DNA of 41,765 nucleotides from Peptococcaceae bacterium (lineage in GTDB: Bacteria; Bacillota; Desulfitobacteriia; Desulfitobacteriales; Desulfitobacteriaceae), in contig JAITOV010000002.1 of NCBI GenBank assembly GCA_031289735.1, positions 1 to 41,765 on the forward strand, in the 5' to 3' direction. This document shows positions 23,296 through 33,242 of this stretch, one piece after another. A model generated the notes under the pieces. That model was not told the DNA's origin, did no database searches, and was given only the letters and a program-made list of their open reading frames with translations. Numbering within the stretch: position 1 is the stretch's first letter; every line of letters starts with the position of its first letter. The translations under genes were made by a program, and so were the position numbers.

Positions 23296-25341
23296 ATGAG
23301 CAAAAAAACCAGAACCAAAGGGATCAAATTTAAATTGTTAATCGTCCTTATTCCTATCTTTGTGATATCTTTTCTGGTATTATCAGGCACGAGTTATTAT
23401 TTTGCCAAGCATTCGCTGACCAAAAGTAATGATGAATTAGCCAGTGCAGTCAGTTCGCGCTATGCGCTGGAGATTCAAACCTACATGGACAAAATAGCGG
23501 GCTATCTGCAAATCGTCTCGACCATGCAGGTGGTCAAATCAGGCGAGGATAAAGAACAGATCGTTGCCGTTCTGGCAGATGTGTTCGACAAGGTGGGCGT
23601 GTTTGACGTGCTGTTCTATATTACACCGGACGGCGAGGCGTTCCGTTCGAATCAGACGAGCTTTGACGCTTCGGAACGGGCGTATTTCATCAAGGTGAAG
23701 GAAACCAAACAATCCGTTGTTTCTGATGTCATGATTTCCAGTTCGACCGGGAAGCCTTCGGCCATCATCTGTGAACCGATTTTAGATAATGGACAATTGG
23801 TGGGCGTACTGGGTGCGACTTATACGTTGGACAGACTGAATTCCATTATCGAAAGTGTCCAATTCAATGAAACCGGCTATGGATTTATTGCCGATAGTGA
23901 GGGATTGGTGATCTCGAATCCTAAATATCCGGATACAGTAGGTGTTTTGAAAATCAGTGAGAAGGCCGTAGCGCCCGAGACGAAGCTGGCCGCAACAGAG
24001 TTAGATGATCAATTGCTGCATATGTATCAAGAGGTATCTGCGACTTGGAAGAATGGCGTATTAGGCGAATACTCTTTTGCGCATGAGCGGGTGCAAGGGG
24101 CGTTTGCGCCGATTAATCTGCATGGTAATCAGCATTGGCTGATTGGCGTGGTAGCTCCTAGCGAAGAAGTCCAAAGCGGTTTGACGGCATTATCCAGAAT
24201 CGTGTTGCTGATATCCGTGATCTTTCTTATCCTGGGTGTCTTAGGTGTGGTGCTCAGCAGCCAGCAGGTGGTCAAACCGATTGCCTTGATCAGGGATGAA
24301 TGCCTGGTGCTGGCGAATGGTGATCTGCGCGAGCGAGAGATTAAGGTAAATTCAGACGATGAAACAGGTGAATTGGCCAGGAGCTTCATCAGTATGAAGA
24401 GCGCTTTGAGTGAACTCATCGGTAAGGTGAAGACGAAGGCCGAGAATCTGGCTGCCTCCAGTGAAGAGCTTACGGCTGGGTCTGAACAGTGCGCCAGCGC
24501 GGTAGAAAAAATGAGTAATACGATGGCCGGAATTGCGGCCGGGACCAATCAGCAAGTAGAAGCGACAGAGAATATTTTTGTTATCGCGAACGATATCTCC
24601 GGTATTGCTCAGCAGGTACTAGTATCGGCGCATGATGTTTTAGGGACGATTACGGGTGCGTCAGAACAGACGAAAGAAGGCCAAGCAGCCGTTGAGAAAG
24701 CGATAGAGCAGATGAGTGAAATCGGTCGTGGATCTTCGGCGGTGCAGAGCGCTATCGCTGAATTAGCCGAGGGATCGCGCGAGATCAGCGAAATCATCGG
24801 GCTTATTTCCTCCGTTGCTCAGCAAACCAATTTATTAGCGCTGAATGCGGCGATTGAAGCAGCCAGAGCCGGGGAACATGGGAAAGGCTTCGCCGTAGTG
24901 GCTGATGAAGTCCGAGATTTGGCGGAGAGCTCCAATGAAGCGGCGCAACAGATCGCGGCGTTGATCGCGAAAAATCAGCGCAATATGGAGCAGGCGGTGA
25001 GTGCCAGCAAGATCAGTGATACCGGTGTTAGCGCGGGGGTTGAAGTGGTCAATGCTTCGGGGCGGATCTTTGGGGAAATCTCTTCCGCGGTCGTTTCTCT
25101 GGCGGACGAGATGCGTACGGTTGCGGCTTCAATCGAGCACATCGCTTCCGGTAACCGGGATCTGGTGTCATCGATCGGCGAGATCGAACGGATCAGTAAG
25201 AACAATCTGGCTGAAATCAAACAGGTATCGATCACCACAGATGAGCAGGTAGCCTCGAATCAAGAGATTGCCTCAACGAGCAATGATTTGGCCCAGTTGG
25301 CGCAGGAACTTCAAGAGGCGGCTGCGGATTTCACGATCTGA
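23296..25341 (+). CDS. Methyl-accepting chemotaxis protein with dCache sensor domain
   Basis: Transmembrane chemoreceptor of 681 residues. Order: TM1 (about 13-34), extracytoplasmic dCache-type domain (about 38-290), TM2 (about 297-320), HAMP (about 320-372) and signalling domain (about 390-680). The kinase-control tip includes [18 protein letters not shown] near 510-530, followed by [16 protein letters not shown]. dCache domains of this kind often bind amino acids or other small nutrients; the ligand is not visible. The gene is monocistronic, with its own sigma-28-type promoter and a good terminator. Confidence 0.95.
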   Translation: MSKKTRTKGIKFKLLIVLIPIFVISFLVLSGTSYYFAKHSLTKSNDELASAVSSRYALEIQTYMDKIAGYLQIVSTMQVVKSGEDKEQIVAVLADVFDKVGVFDVLFYITPDGEAFRSNQTSFDASERAYFIKVKETKQSVVSDVMISSSTGKPSAIICEPILDNGQLVGVLGATYTLDRLNSIIESVQFNETGYGFIADSEGLVISNPKYPDTVGVLKISEKAVAPETKLAATELDDQLLHMYQEVSATWKNGVLGEYSFAHERVQGAFAPINLHGNQHWLIGVVAPSEEVQSGLTALSRIVLLISVIFLILGVLGVVLSSQQVVKPIALIRDECLVLANGDLREREIKVNSDDETGELARSFISMKSALSELIGKVKTKAENLAASSEELTAGSEQCASAVEKMSNTMAGIAAGTNQQVEATENIFVIANDISGIAQQVLVSAHDVLGTITGASEQTKEGQAAVEKAIEQMSEIGRGSSAVQSAIAELAEGSREISEIIGLISSVAQQTNLLALNAAIEAARAGEHGKGFAVVADEVRDLAESSNEAAQQIAALIAKNQRNMEQAVSASKISDTGVSAGVEVVNASGRIFGEISSAVVSLADEMRTVAASIEHIASGNRDLVSSIGEIERISKNNLAEIKQVSITTDEQVASNQEIASTSNDLAQLAQELQEAAADFTI

Positions 25342-25368
25342 CCGCTCGCTTGACTGGATGAGATATGA

Positions 25369-25410
25369 ATACTGTTATGAAGTCGCTTGCGGCTTCTAAC
25401 AGTATTTTTT
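25369..25410 (+). terminator. Intrinsic terminator of the chemotaxis receptor gene
   Basis: ATACTGTTA-T-GAAGTCGC pairs with GCGGCTTC-TAACAGTAT (25369-25405) with one bulged T and one G-U pair and a two-base loop, then a T run. It lies 27 bases after the stop. The remaining 185 bases up to the response regulator hold no gene that I can see. Confidence 0.92.
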
Positions 25411-25595
25411 GGCTGTCAGGATATATAGTAAGGTCAATACTTGATCGCTGAGGCGACCGGCCGGGTATGATAAATGCTGGAAATTGGGGAAGAGTATATC
25501 TTAACAAAATCTCCATCATTCGCCCGAAAGATTATAAAGAATTACAGGTATAATTTTCTATATAGGATGTAAAAGAAGGCAAAAGGCGGGACGGA

Positions 25596-26288
25596 ATGGA
25601 AACAACAATCGTACTCGTGGATGATGAACCGGAAATACTGCGCTTGGTGAAGGATTATTTCTCTCAGGAGAATTTTTGTGTGCTCACAGCGCCGGATGGA
25701 ACGCGCGGCTTGCAGATGATCGAAGCACACCAGCCGGATTTGGTGATCTTGGATTGGATGCTTCCCGGTTTGAGCGGGATTGAGATTTGCCGTACGCTGC
25801 GCAAGACCAGCAATATTCCGATTATCATGCTAACGGCCAAAGCGGAAGAGGTGGATCGCGTCCTCGGCTTGGAATTTGGCGCGGATGATTATCTGGTGAA
25901 ACCATTCAGCCTGCGTGAATTGATGGCGCGGGTAAAATCCATTTTGCGCCGGGCAGGCGGATTTAATCAGGATCTGGCGAACTCCCTGATTGTGCGGGGT
26001 GAGATCAGTATTGATATCACCAGTCACCGGGTGTGGAAGAACCAGCAGGAACTCATGCTGACGCCGACGGAGTTTAAGATCTTGCAGTTGTTGGCGCTGC
26101 GTCCGGGAACGGTCTATAGCCGTTTACAGTTGCTGCGCCAGGCGATGGGCGAAGAATATCTGTATTATGAACGTTCCATTGATACACATATCTCCAACTT
26201 GCGTAAAAAGATCGAGGATAATCCCAGCGAACCAAAATATGTACAGACGGTATTTGGTGTAGGATATCGTTTCGGAGAACAGATATGA
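25596..26288 (+). CDS. OmpR/PhoB-family response regulator
   Basis: A 230-residue transcription factor with a receiver domain (about 1-120; acidic pocket VDDEPE, phospho-acceptor Asp53 in LVILDWMLPG, conserved Lys in LVKPF) and a winged-helix DNA-binding domain (about 130-228). It is translationally coupled with the histidine kinase downstream (ATGA overlap). Next to a MacAB-type pump, it probably controls that pump. A TATAAT at 25549-25554 may be its -10, but the -35 is poor. Confidence 0.95.
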   Translation: METTIVLVDDEPEILRLVKDYFSQENFCVLTAPDGTRGLQMIEAHQPDLVILDWMLPGLSGIEICRTLRKTSNIPIIMLTAKAEEVDRVLGLEFGADDYLVKPFSLRELMARVKSILRRAGGFNQDLANSLIVRGEISIDITSHRVWKNQQELMLTPTEFKILQLLALRPGTVYSRLQLLRQAMGEEYLYYERSIDTHISNLRKKIEDNPSEPKYVQTVFGVGYRFGEQI

Positions 26289-27736
26289 GTTTCCGGCGCA
26301 AGATTATTGTAGCGTTGGTCGGATTAGTTTTGTTTCTCGCTTTTGTTTTGACGGGACTTTCTTCTGTATTCATGCGCGCTTATCTGGGGCGGACCTTGGA
26401 ATCTATGCAGCAAAACTCGATCAGCTTATGGGCCGATAATTTAGCGGTTTATTATGTCGAACATCAAGGGTGGGAAGGACTGGCTGATTATATCGGCGAT
26501 GTAGTGCGCGTGAACGAAAACGATGATCGCAGAATGCAATTCAGAAACGGTCGCTATGTCTACGTATTTAATGTCGATGAAACGGTGGTTTGTGCGCCGG
26601 ACTCTGTAGATACGCACAAGCAGGCTGGTGATTTGCCTGCTTATGAGACGATTGTGCGCCAGTGGCAGCCGATATTGGTGAACGGTCAATTGGTCGGGCA
26701 TTTTTGGATTAACCCGGCGGTTTTCACCGGACAGAATCGTTTTGCCCGTGAAATCGGGGAAATCATCACCCGCGCTATCCTGTTGGGGTTGGTGTTGACC
26801 TGTCTGCTGGCTTCCCTGATCGGAGTTTTACTGGCCCGTCGTGTTACCTTGCCGTTAAAGACGTTAATGGAAGGAGTAGGCAAGGTCACCAACGGAGATT
26901 TATCCGTACATATAGATATTCGGGGCGAGGACGAGTTAGCGATGCTGGGTAATGCCTTTAACCGGATGACCGAAAAACTGGAACGCAACGAAGAAGTGCG
27001 CCGCACGATGGTGGCTGATATCGCGCATGAGCTGCGTACTCCATTGTCAGTGATTGTCGGCAAACTGGAATCGATTCAGGAAGGGGTTCTTCAGGCGACG
27101 CCGGAAAACCTGCTGCCGATCCAGGACGAGACGATTCGCTTAATCCGTTTGGTCAGAGATCTTCAGCAGCTCAGTCTGGCGGAGGCGGGCAAACTGTCGC
27201 TGGATATTCAGACGCTGGATATCCGCAAACTCTTGGAGCGGATCCTCGAACAGTTCGAATTTGAGTTGGAAGAGAGGCAGATCAACAGTGTGATAGAATC
27301 CGCGCGGGACATTCGGGAGATTGCAGCGGATTCAGACCGGCTGACTCAAGTATTTGTCAATCTCATCGGCAATGCCCTCACCCATACGCCGGATGGCGGC
27401 AAGCTCACGTTTCGTTTAGCAAACGTAACCTCAGCGCAGAACGGCGCTGATACCGGCGCATGGGTTCAAGTAGAAGTCATGGACAACGGCCGAGGTATTC
27501 CTCAGGAAGACTTGGAATATATATTTAATCGTTTCTATCGTATTGAGAAAGACCGGGGCCGGAAGACCGGCGGAACCGGGATCGGCTTGGCAATTGCTAA
27601 AGAGTTTGTGCAAGCGCACGGCGGTAGTATCACAGCGCGGAGCGAATGGGGTCAGGGGGCAAGATTCATCATCTTACTGCCGGTGAAGGCCAATGGAGCT
27701 TCCCCCGCGCGTGTAGAGGCGCCGATAAATAGTTGA
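26285..27736 (+). CDS. Membrane sensor histidine kinase with HAMP domain
   Basis: A 483-residue kinase. Order: TM1 (about 7-29), extracytoplasmic sensor region (about 30-160), TM2 (about 161-185), HAMP (about 185-238), phosphoacceptor helix with IAHELRTPLSVIVG and His248, and ATPase domain with NLIGNALTHTPDG, DNGRGI and GTGIGLAIAKEF. The start codon overlaps the regulator stop. It is followed 20 bases later by the adaptor protein gene of an efflux pump. The BaeS-like architecture and the neighbourhood suggest an envelope-stress or antimicrobial-sensing system; the stimulus is inferred. Confidence 0.94.
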   Translation: MSFRRKIIVALVGLVLFLAFVLTGLSSVFMRAYLGRTLESMQQNSISLWADNLAVYYVEHQGWEGLADYIGDVVRVNENDDRRMQFRNGRYVYVFNVDETVVCAPDSVDTHKQAGDLPAYETIVRQWQPILVNGQLVGHFWINPAVFTGQNRFAREIGEIITRAILLGLVLTCLLASLIGVLLARRVTLPLKTLMEGVGKVTNGDLSVHIDIRGEDELAMLGNAFNRMTEKLERNEEVRRTMVADIAHELRTPLSVIVGKLESIQEGVLQATPENLLPIQDETIRLIRLVRDLQQLSLAEAGKLSLDIQTLDIRKLLERILEQFEFELEERQINSVIESARDIREIAADSDRLTQVFVNLIGNALTHTPDGGKLTFRLANVTSAQNGADTGAWVQVEVMDNGRGIPQEDLEYIFNRFYRIEKDRGRKTGGTGIGLAIAKEFVQAHGGSITARSEWGQGARFIILLPVKANGASPARVEAPINS

Positions 27737-27756
27737 ATAGATAAGGAGAAGGGCAG

Positions 27757-29271
27757 ATGGGTAAAAAGAAATGGATAGTCATAGGTGTGGCCGTGCTGAT
27801 CGTCGCGGGTGGCGCGGGGTTGGCGGTCAAGAAGATGAGTGCGCAAGCGCCGGTGATCAGCAAGACGTTTGGCGTTGCGCAAAGGGGCGATGTGACGCGG
27901 GAGATCACAGCGACCGGAACCGTTAATTATCGACAAGCGATCACGTTATCGTTTCAGCAGAACAGTCAATCAGCCACGAAGCTGGTTGCCTTGAATGCCA
28001 CAGTCGGAGACAGAGTACAAGCCGGACAACTGCTGGCTCAATTGGACACCACCAACTTAGTCTTGGCGCTGGCCCAGCAGCAAGCCAACCTGGAAGTGGC
28101 GGAAGCGAAACTCCAGCAGACGGAGGAAGGTTTGGACGCCTCGGTCAAAGCAACGCTCTCTTCGGCGCGGCAAGCGTATATCGACGCGCAGCAAGCGGCC
28201 GATCCGGTATATTTAGCGACGCAGGTCTATATCGCTAATCAGGCGGTGCAAGCGGCTAGTGATAATTTGGCGGCGGCGCAGCTGAATGGCGAAGTGTCGG
28301 CGATTGCCTCGGCGGAAAGTTCGTTAGCCACAGCCTTGGACAAACGGACTACGGTGACCAATCATCAGGACGGAGCAGCGGCTGCCGCGCTCGTGGCGGC
28401 GCAAGCGAAGTATGACGACGCCCAGAGACAAGCCACGCGCTACACAGACGGGATCAAAAGCGCGGATATTCTATCCGCTGAAGCATCGGTAGCGAACGCG
28501 AAAGCCACGCTGGATACAGCTCAGACGAATTTGGCGAACGCCACATTGACCGCGCCGGCGGACGGAGTGATCACGACGGTTGCGGTGGAGAATTATCAGA
28601 CGGTCAGCGGGTCGGAGACGATCATGGTTTTAGCGACCGGAGACAACTCTTTGATGGTTTCCACTGCGGTATCACAATCGGATATCAGCTATGTTCAGGC
28701 CGGGCAAAAGGCGTACATCACGATAGATTCCGCGCCGAACACTAAAGTGCGTGGCAGTGTGAGCGAAGTAGCCTTACAGGGTACGGTGACTTCCAACGTC
28801 ACGACCTACACGGTGAAGGTGAATGTGGATGAGGAAACCGATCTGTTACGCCAGGGGATGAGCGCGAACGTCAGTATTATCCAGGAAGAAGCGAGTCATG
28901 TTTTAGTCGTGCCTACGGAAGCGATCAAGACATTAGGTCAGAAGAAAGGGGTCTTGGTGAATCAGGTGGATGAGGCGGCGGCGCCGGTCAGCGATGAGCG
29001 CCAGCAAGGGCAGATCGCCGCTTGGCAAGCGCTGGGCGCTAGCTTCGTTCCGGTAGAGACCGGTCTGGACGACGGGAATTATACGGAGATTAAAAGCGGC
29101 TTGACCGAGAACCAGGAAATCATCGTAGCGATTCGTCAATCGACTGACGCCTCAGGCGCGGGAAGCGCCGGTATGCCGGGCGCGAATCCGGGACAAGGGA
29201 TTCAGAGTATCAATCGCGCCACCGGAGGCGGCGGCGCTGGGCCGGTCATGCGCTCGCCGGGAGGACCATGA
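27757..29271 (+). CDS. MacA-like efflux adaptor (HlyD/RND membrane-fusion family)
   Basis: A 504-residue membrane-anchored adaptor. It has an N-terminal TM segment (about 5-25), a lipoyl-type half motif (about 60-90), a long alpha-helical hairpin rich in Ala and Gln (about 90-245), and a second lipoyl half (LTAPADGVITTVAVENYQTV region). Beta-barrel and membrane-proximal domains follow, and then a Gly/Pro-rich C-terminal tail. It couples an ABC transporter to export across the envelope. It is directly followed by matching ATPase and permease genes. MacA-like adaptors are found in both diderm and monoderm Firmicutes. Substrate unknown; macrolides, peptides or lipids are possible. Confidence 0.9.
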   Translation: MGKKKWIVIGVAVLIVAGGAGLAVKKMSAQAPVISKTFGVAQRGDVTREITATGTVNYRQAITLSFQQNSQSATKLVALNATVGDRVQAGQLLAQLDTTNLVLALAQQQANLEVAEAKLQQTEEGLDASVKATLSSARQAYIDAQQAADPVYLATQVYIANQAVQAASDNLAAAQLNGEVSAIASAESSLATALDKRTTVTNHQDGAAAAALVAAQAKYDDAQRQATRYTDGIKSADILSAEASVANAKATLDTAQTNLANATLTAPADGVITTVAVENYQTVSGSETIMVLATGDNSLMVSTAVSQSDISYVQAGQKAYITIDSAPNTKVRGSVSEVALQGTVTSNVTTYTVKVNVDEETDLLRQGMSANVSIIQEEASHVLVVPTEAIKTLGQKKGVLVNQVDEAAAPVSDERQQGQIAAWQALGASFVPVETGLDDGNYTEIKSGLTENQEIIVAIRQSTDASGAGSAGMPGANPGQGIQSINRATGGGGAGPVMRSPGGP

Positions 29272-29304
29272 GTATAACGCTGTATACTGGATTGGGAGGT
29301 TCTG

Positions 29305-30027
29305 ATGATCAAACTGGATGGGATCAAAAAGGTGTATAAGACCGGAGATATTGAAGTCTTGGCCTTATCCGGAATTCAGCTCCATGTCGCTGAGGGGGAG
29401 TTCGTCTCGATCATGGGTCCTTCCGGTTCCGGCAAGTCAACGATGATGAATATTTTAGGCTGTTTGGATAAGCCTACCGGGGGAACCTATTTCCTGGATG
29501 GGATTGATACGTCCAAAGCGTCCAATAATGAACTGGCGAATATCCGCAATCGCAAGATCGGTTTTGTCTTCCAGGGGTTTAACCTGCTGAAGCGCACGTC
29601 GGCTCTGGAAAATGTGGAATTGCCGATGCTCTATGCCGGGGTTGCCGCCAAAGAACGGCGCAAACGCGCTCTGGCAGCCTTGGAATCCGTAGGATTAGCG
29701 GATCGGGTGCATCATAAACCGAACGAACTGTCCGGTGGCCAGCAGCAGCGGGTGGCGATCGCGCGCGCGCTGGTCGGCCAGCCGGCGATGATTCTGGCGG
29801 ATGAACCCACAGGCAATTTGGACAGCCGTTCCAGCGAAGAAGTGATGGCGATCTTTCAGCGGTTGCACGCCCAGGGGAATACCATCGTGGTGGTGACTCA
29901 TGAACCGGAGATTGCTGAACATACGTGGCGGATTGTCCGTTTTAAGGACGGACACATCGCTCAGGATGAACTGGTGGCCGAACCGCGTATGGCTCGGGCG
30001 CATGTACCGGATGAGGAAGGAGCGTAA
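29305..30027 (+). CDS. MacB-type ABC transporter ATP-binding protein
   Basis: A 240-residue ABC ATPase of the LolD/MacB group. Walker [10 protein letters not shown] (38-46), Q-loop in FVFQGFNLL, signature [15 protein letters not shown], Walker [14 protein letters not shown] and the switch His in VVTHE are all present. It pairs with the permease three bases downstream, whose GTG lies just after an AAGGAG within the end of this gene. Together with the adaptor upstream it should form a tripartite-like efflux complex. Confidence 0.95.
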   Translation: MIKLDGIKKVYKTGDIEVLALSGIQLHVAEGEFVSIMGPSGSGKSTMMNILGCLDKPTGGTYFLDGIDTSKASNNELANIRNRKIGFVFQGFNLLKRTSALENVELPMLYAGVAAKERRKRALAALESVGLADRVHHKPNELSGGQQQRVAIARALVGQPAMILADEPTGNLDSRSSEEVMAIFQRLHAQGNTIVVVTHEPEIAEHTWRIVRFKDGHIAQDELVAEPRMARAHVPDEEGA

Positions 30028-30030
30028 GGC

Positions 30031-31263
30031 GTGAATATATGGGAGAGTTTTCGAGTCTCCTTGCGGGCTCTGTTAGCGAATAAAATGCGCTCCATTCTAA
30101 CCATGCTGGGCATCATTATCGGCGTGGGTTCCGTGATCGCCATGGTCGGGATCGCTTCCGGCGCGACAGCGAATATCATGGAGCAGGTGCAGAGCCTGGG
30201 TTCGAACATGTTAATCGTTATGCCGGGGGCGACGACGACAGGCGGGGCGCGCGGCGCGGCGGGAAGCATGAACTCTTTGACCATGACAGATTTGGAAAAA
30301 CTGGAAGCGGCGGCTCAAACCCCTAATTCTCCGCTGAAAGCGATTGCGCCGGTGTCTTCTCTGAGTGTGCAGATTGTGAACGCCGCGGGGAATACGCAAA
30401 CGACGATGACCGGAACGACGCCCGCTTATGCGGATATTCGTAATATTACGGTGGAGATAGGGCGCTTTATCACGCAGGAGGATATCGACGCCGGGTCGCG
30501 GGTCGCGGTGATTGGGCCGTCTGTCGTGGAGAACCTGACCGGGAATGCGCAGACGAATCTGCTTGGGCAGACCATCAAGCTGAATAATGTACCTTTTATG
30601 GTGATTGGCATCACCGAAAGCAAAGGTTCTTCCGGCATGACGAATAATGACGATATTGTCATCGTGCCGCTCTCAACGGCCCAGATTCGCATGATTGGCA
30701 ATAAATATTTGCGTTCGATTTTTGTGGAGGCTGACGCGGCGGACCATATGACGGAGGCGCAGGAAGAGATCACCTCGATCTTGCTGAAAGCGCATAAGAT
30801 CGGCGTAGGTGGGACGGCGGACTTCTCCGTGACCAATCAGGCCGACGTCTTATCGACGATTCAGACCATCACCCGAACGATGACTATGATGCTCGGCGGA
30901 ATCGCGGGGATCTCCCTCTTGGTGGGCGGCATCGGAATCATGAATATTATGCTGGTGTCCGTGACGGAGCGTACCCGGGAAATCGGGATTCGCAAAGCGA
31001 TCGGGGCGAAACGCCGTGATATTCTGCTGCAATTTTTAGCAGAAGCGGTCGTTCTCTGCATCATTGGCGGAGGTATTGGTATTCTATTGGGCGCCGGCGG
31101 TTCGGCTTTATTAGGTAAAGCGTTGGATGTGGCGACCAAGGTCTCGGCTTTCGCCGTTTTGATAGCCGTTGCTTTTTCCGCGTTTATCGGGATTGTGTTC
31201 GGGGTATTTCCGGCGAAGAAAGCAGCGGACTTAGATCCGATCGAAGCGCTGAGATATGAATAG
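30031..31263 (+). CDS. MacB-type ABC transporter permease (FtsX-like)
   Basis: A 410-residue permease with the typical four-helix layout: TM1 (about 20-42), a large extracytoplasmic MacB core domain (about 45-280), and three C-terminal helices (about 287-312, 340-363, 372-395). The cytoplasmic loop TERTREIGIRKAIGAKRRDI and the C-terminal DPIEALRYE are diagnostic. The start is GTG. Last gene of the pump cluster; no terminator is visible before murI 62 bases downstream. Confidence 0.94.
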   Translation: MNIWESFRVSLRALLANKMRSILTMLGIIIGVGSVIAMVGIASGATANIMEQVQSLGSNMLIVMPGATTTGGARGAAGSMNSLTMTDLEKLEAAAQTPNSPLKAIAPVSSLSVQIVNAAGNTQTTMTGTTPAYADIRNITVEIGRFITQEDIDAGSRVAVIGPSVVENLTGNAQTNLLGQTIKLNNVPFMVIGITESKGSSGMTNNDDIVIVPLSTAQIRMIGNKYLRSIFVEADAADHMTEAQEEITSILLKAHKIGVGGTADFSVTNQADVLSTIQTITRTMTMMLGGIAGISLLVGGIGIMNIMLVSVTERTREIGIRKAIGAKRRDILLQFLAEAVVLCIIGGGIGILLGAGGSALLGKALDVATKVSAFAVLIAVAFSAFIGIVFGVFPAKKAADLDPIEALRYE

Positions 31264-31325
31264 AAGCATCCGCAAGCAGCATAGAATAAGCTGAGTGTCA
31301 GTGAAGGAAAGAGGAGGAGGCTCGA

Positions 31326-32225
31326 TTGGCGCGAAAAATTATCGGTATGTTTGATTCGGGCGTAGGTGGTTTGACCGTCATGAAACGGTTATTAGCCGAT
31401 GTTCCAGAGGCCCGGGTCGTCTATTTTGGTGATACGGCCAGAGTCCCCTATGGCAACCGTTCGAAAGAAGAGCTGATCCAGATCGGCGAAGAGATCATTA
31501 CTTTTCTGATCGGACAAGGAGCGGAAGCGATCATCATGGCTTGTAACACGAGTTCGGCCTTAGCGTTGGCCACATTGCAGGAGCGGTTCCGGATTCCGAT
31601 TGTCGGGACGATTGATCAAGGCGCTGGACTGGCCGTGCAATTAACGCGTACAGGCCGTATCGGCTTAATCGCCACGGAAGGGACGGTGCGCAGCAAAGCG
31701 TTTGCCTTGGCGATCAGCCAGGCGTTATCCAGTGGGATTTTGCCGCTGGACGCTTCTTTGCGCGCAGCCTGGCAATCCGGGGAACAGCCGGTTTCTTTAG
31801 TCAGAGCGCAGGCTTGTCCGTTGTTTGTACCCATTGTCGAGGCGGGTCTGGCCAATTCGGAAGAAGCCCGGGTCATTGCCAAATTTTACTTGGCGCCGCT
31901 TCTGGCTGCTCAGGTAGATTCAGTTATCTTGGGCTGTACGCATTATCCGTTTTTGGGCGGCGTGCTGCAAGAGATTATCGGTGCGGATATCCGCCTGATC
32001 GATCCGGCGGAAGCGATTGTGCATGAAGTGTGCAAAATCTTGACGCGTCTGGACGAAGAACAGCAGGGTACGGAACAGCCGGGATTGGAGCGCCCCAGCG
32101 CGTATAAAGACTGGCGGGTTCGCTATTATGTCAGCGGAAATCCGGATTTATTCGCCCAAGTAGGCAACACCCTGCTGGATGAACCGATCACGGAAGTTCG
32201 CCAGCATGACTGGTACGAGCAATGA
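31326..32225 (+). CDS. murI: Glutamate racemase
   Basis: Converts L-glutamate into D-glutamate for peptidoglycan. The 299 residues contain the N-terminal FDSGVGGLTVMK and the two catalytic-cysteine motifs, MACNTSSAL and LGCTHYPFL, plus YFGDTARVPYG. The start is TTG with GAGGAGG ahead of it; no in-frame ATG is better placed. It is somewhat longer than the usual 265-280 residues because of its C-terminal tail. Its stop overlaps the ATG of the dehydratase-like gene. Confidence 0.95.
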   Translation: MARKIIGMFDSGVGGLTVMKRLLADVPEARVVYFGDTARVPYGNRSKEELIQIGEEIITFLIGQGAEAIIMACNTSSALALATLQERFRIPIVGTIDQGAGLAVQLTRTGRIGLIATEGTVRSKAFALAISQALSSGILPLDASLRAAWQSGEQPVSLVRAQACPLFVPIVEAGLANSEEARVIAKFYLAPLLAAQVDSVILGCTHYPFLGGVLQEIIGADIRLIDPAEAIVHEVCKILTRLDEEQQGTEQPGLERPSAYKDWRVRYYVSGNPDLFAQVGNTLLDEPITEVRQHDWYEQ

Positions 32226-33205
32226 TTGGCATAACGACGACGGTCCCGGTCGAGATTATCTATGCGGCGGGAGAAATACCGGTTGATATCAATAATATCT
32301 TCATCGCGGATCCGGATGCGTTGCAGCGCATCCAAGAAGCGGAACTAGCCGGTTTCCCGCGCAATGTTTGCGGCTGGATCAAAGGATTGTACGCTTCGGC
32401 TATCAATCAGCCGGAGATGGAGCGTATTATCGCCGTGACCCAGGGGGATTGCAGCAATACTCAGGCTTTAATGGAAACCTGGGAGATGCAGGGCAAAGAG
32501 ATGATTCCCTTTGCCTACCCGTATGACCGGGATCGCGAGATGTTGCAGTTGCAGATGGCGAAATTAAGCGAGCGTTTAGGCGCTGATTGGGCGCAAGTAG
32601 AGGAGCAAAAACAACGCTTAGACCGCGTGCGGGCTTTGGCCTGGGAGATCGATCGCCTGACCTGGCAGGAAGACCGGGTGAGCGGTTTTGAGAATCATCT
32701 GTATCAGGTCTCCTGCTCGGATTTTAACGGCGCGCCGGAAGCTTTTGCCGAGGAAATGCGTGCATTTATCCGGCGGGCGCTCCACAGGGAACCCTTGTCT
32801 CCTGACGCAGTCCGCTTAGGGTTTATCGGGGTACCGCCGATTTTCCCACAGATCTATGATTTTTTGGCCGAGCAGGGAGCGCATGTCGTGTTCAATGAAG
32901 TGCAGCGGCAATTCACTATGCCGTTTCCCCACGCGGATCTGCTGGAACAATACCGAGAATATACCTACCCGTATCACATCTTTGCGCGCATCGCCGACAT
33001 CCGGCAACAGGCGGATCTGCGCCGTTTGGCCGGAATCATTCATTATACGCAGAGTTTTTGTTATCGCCAGATTGAGGACATCATCATTCGGCGGCAATTG
33101 CCCTATCCGGTGTTGACCGTGGAAGGGGAAAATCCTATGGGTTTAGATGCGCGCACGCGTATGCGTTTGGAAGCCTTTGTGACGATGCTGCGGGAACGCG
33201 CCTGA
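32222..33205 (+). CDS. 2-hydroxyacyl-CoA dehydratase-family protein (possible double-cubane cluster protein)
   Basis: A 327-residue protein of the HgdB/FldB/BcrB superfamily, whose members hold an Fe-S cluster and carry out difficult reductions after ATP-driven electron transfer. Cys50 (RNVCGWIKG), Cys77 (QGDCSNT) and Cys280 (QSFCYRQIED) sit where the superfamily has cluster ligands; Cys165 is extra. Only one dehydratase-type subunit is present, whereas classical dehydratases use two different ones. A single subunit with an adjacent activator is the layout of the double-cubane cluster proteins described in Carboxydothermus. It is coupled to murI by ATGA overlap and followed by its activator gene. 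No CoA substrate can be deduced. Confidence 0.85.
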   Translation: MIGITTTVPVEIIYAAGEIPVDINNIFIADPDALQRIQEAELAGFPRNVCGWIKGLYASAINQPEMERIIAVTQGDCSNTQALMETWEMQGKEMIPFAYPYDRDREMLQLQMAKLSERLGADWAQVEEQKQRLDRVRALAWEIDRLTWQEDRVSGFENHLYQVSCSDFNGAPEAFAEEMRAFIRRALHREPLSPDAVRLGFIGVPPIFPQIYDFLAEQGAHVVFNEVQRQFTMPFPHADLLEQYREYTYPYHIFARIADIRQQADLRRLAGIIHYTQSFCYRQIEDIIIRRQLPYPVLTVEGENPMGLDARTRMRLEAFVTMLRERA

Positions 33206-33242
33206 ACGCGGTTGGTTTTTTAGTGAAAGGGGGGATGAAGCG

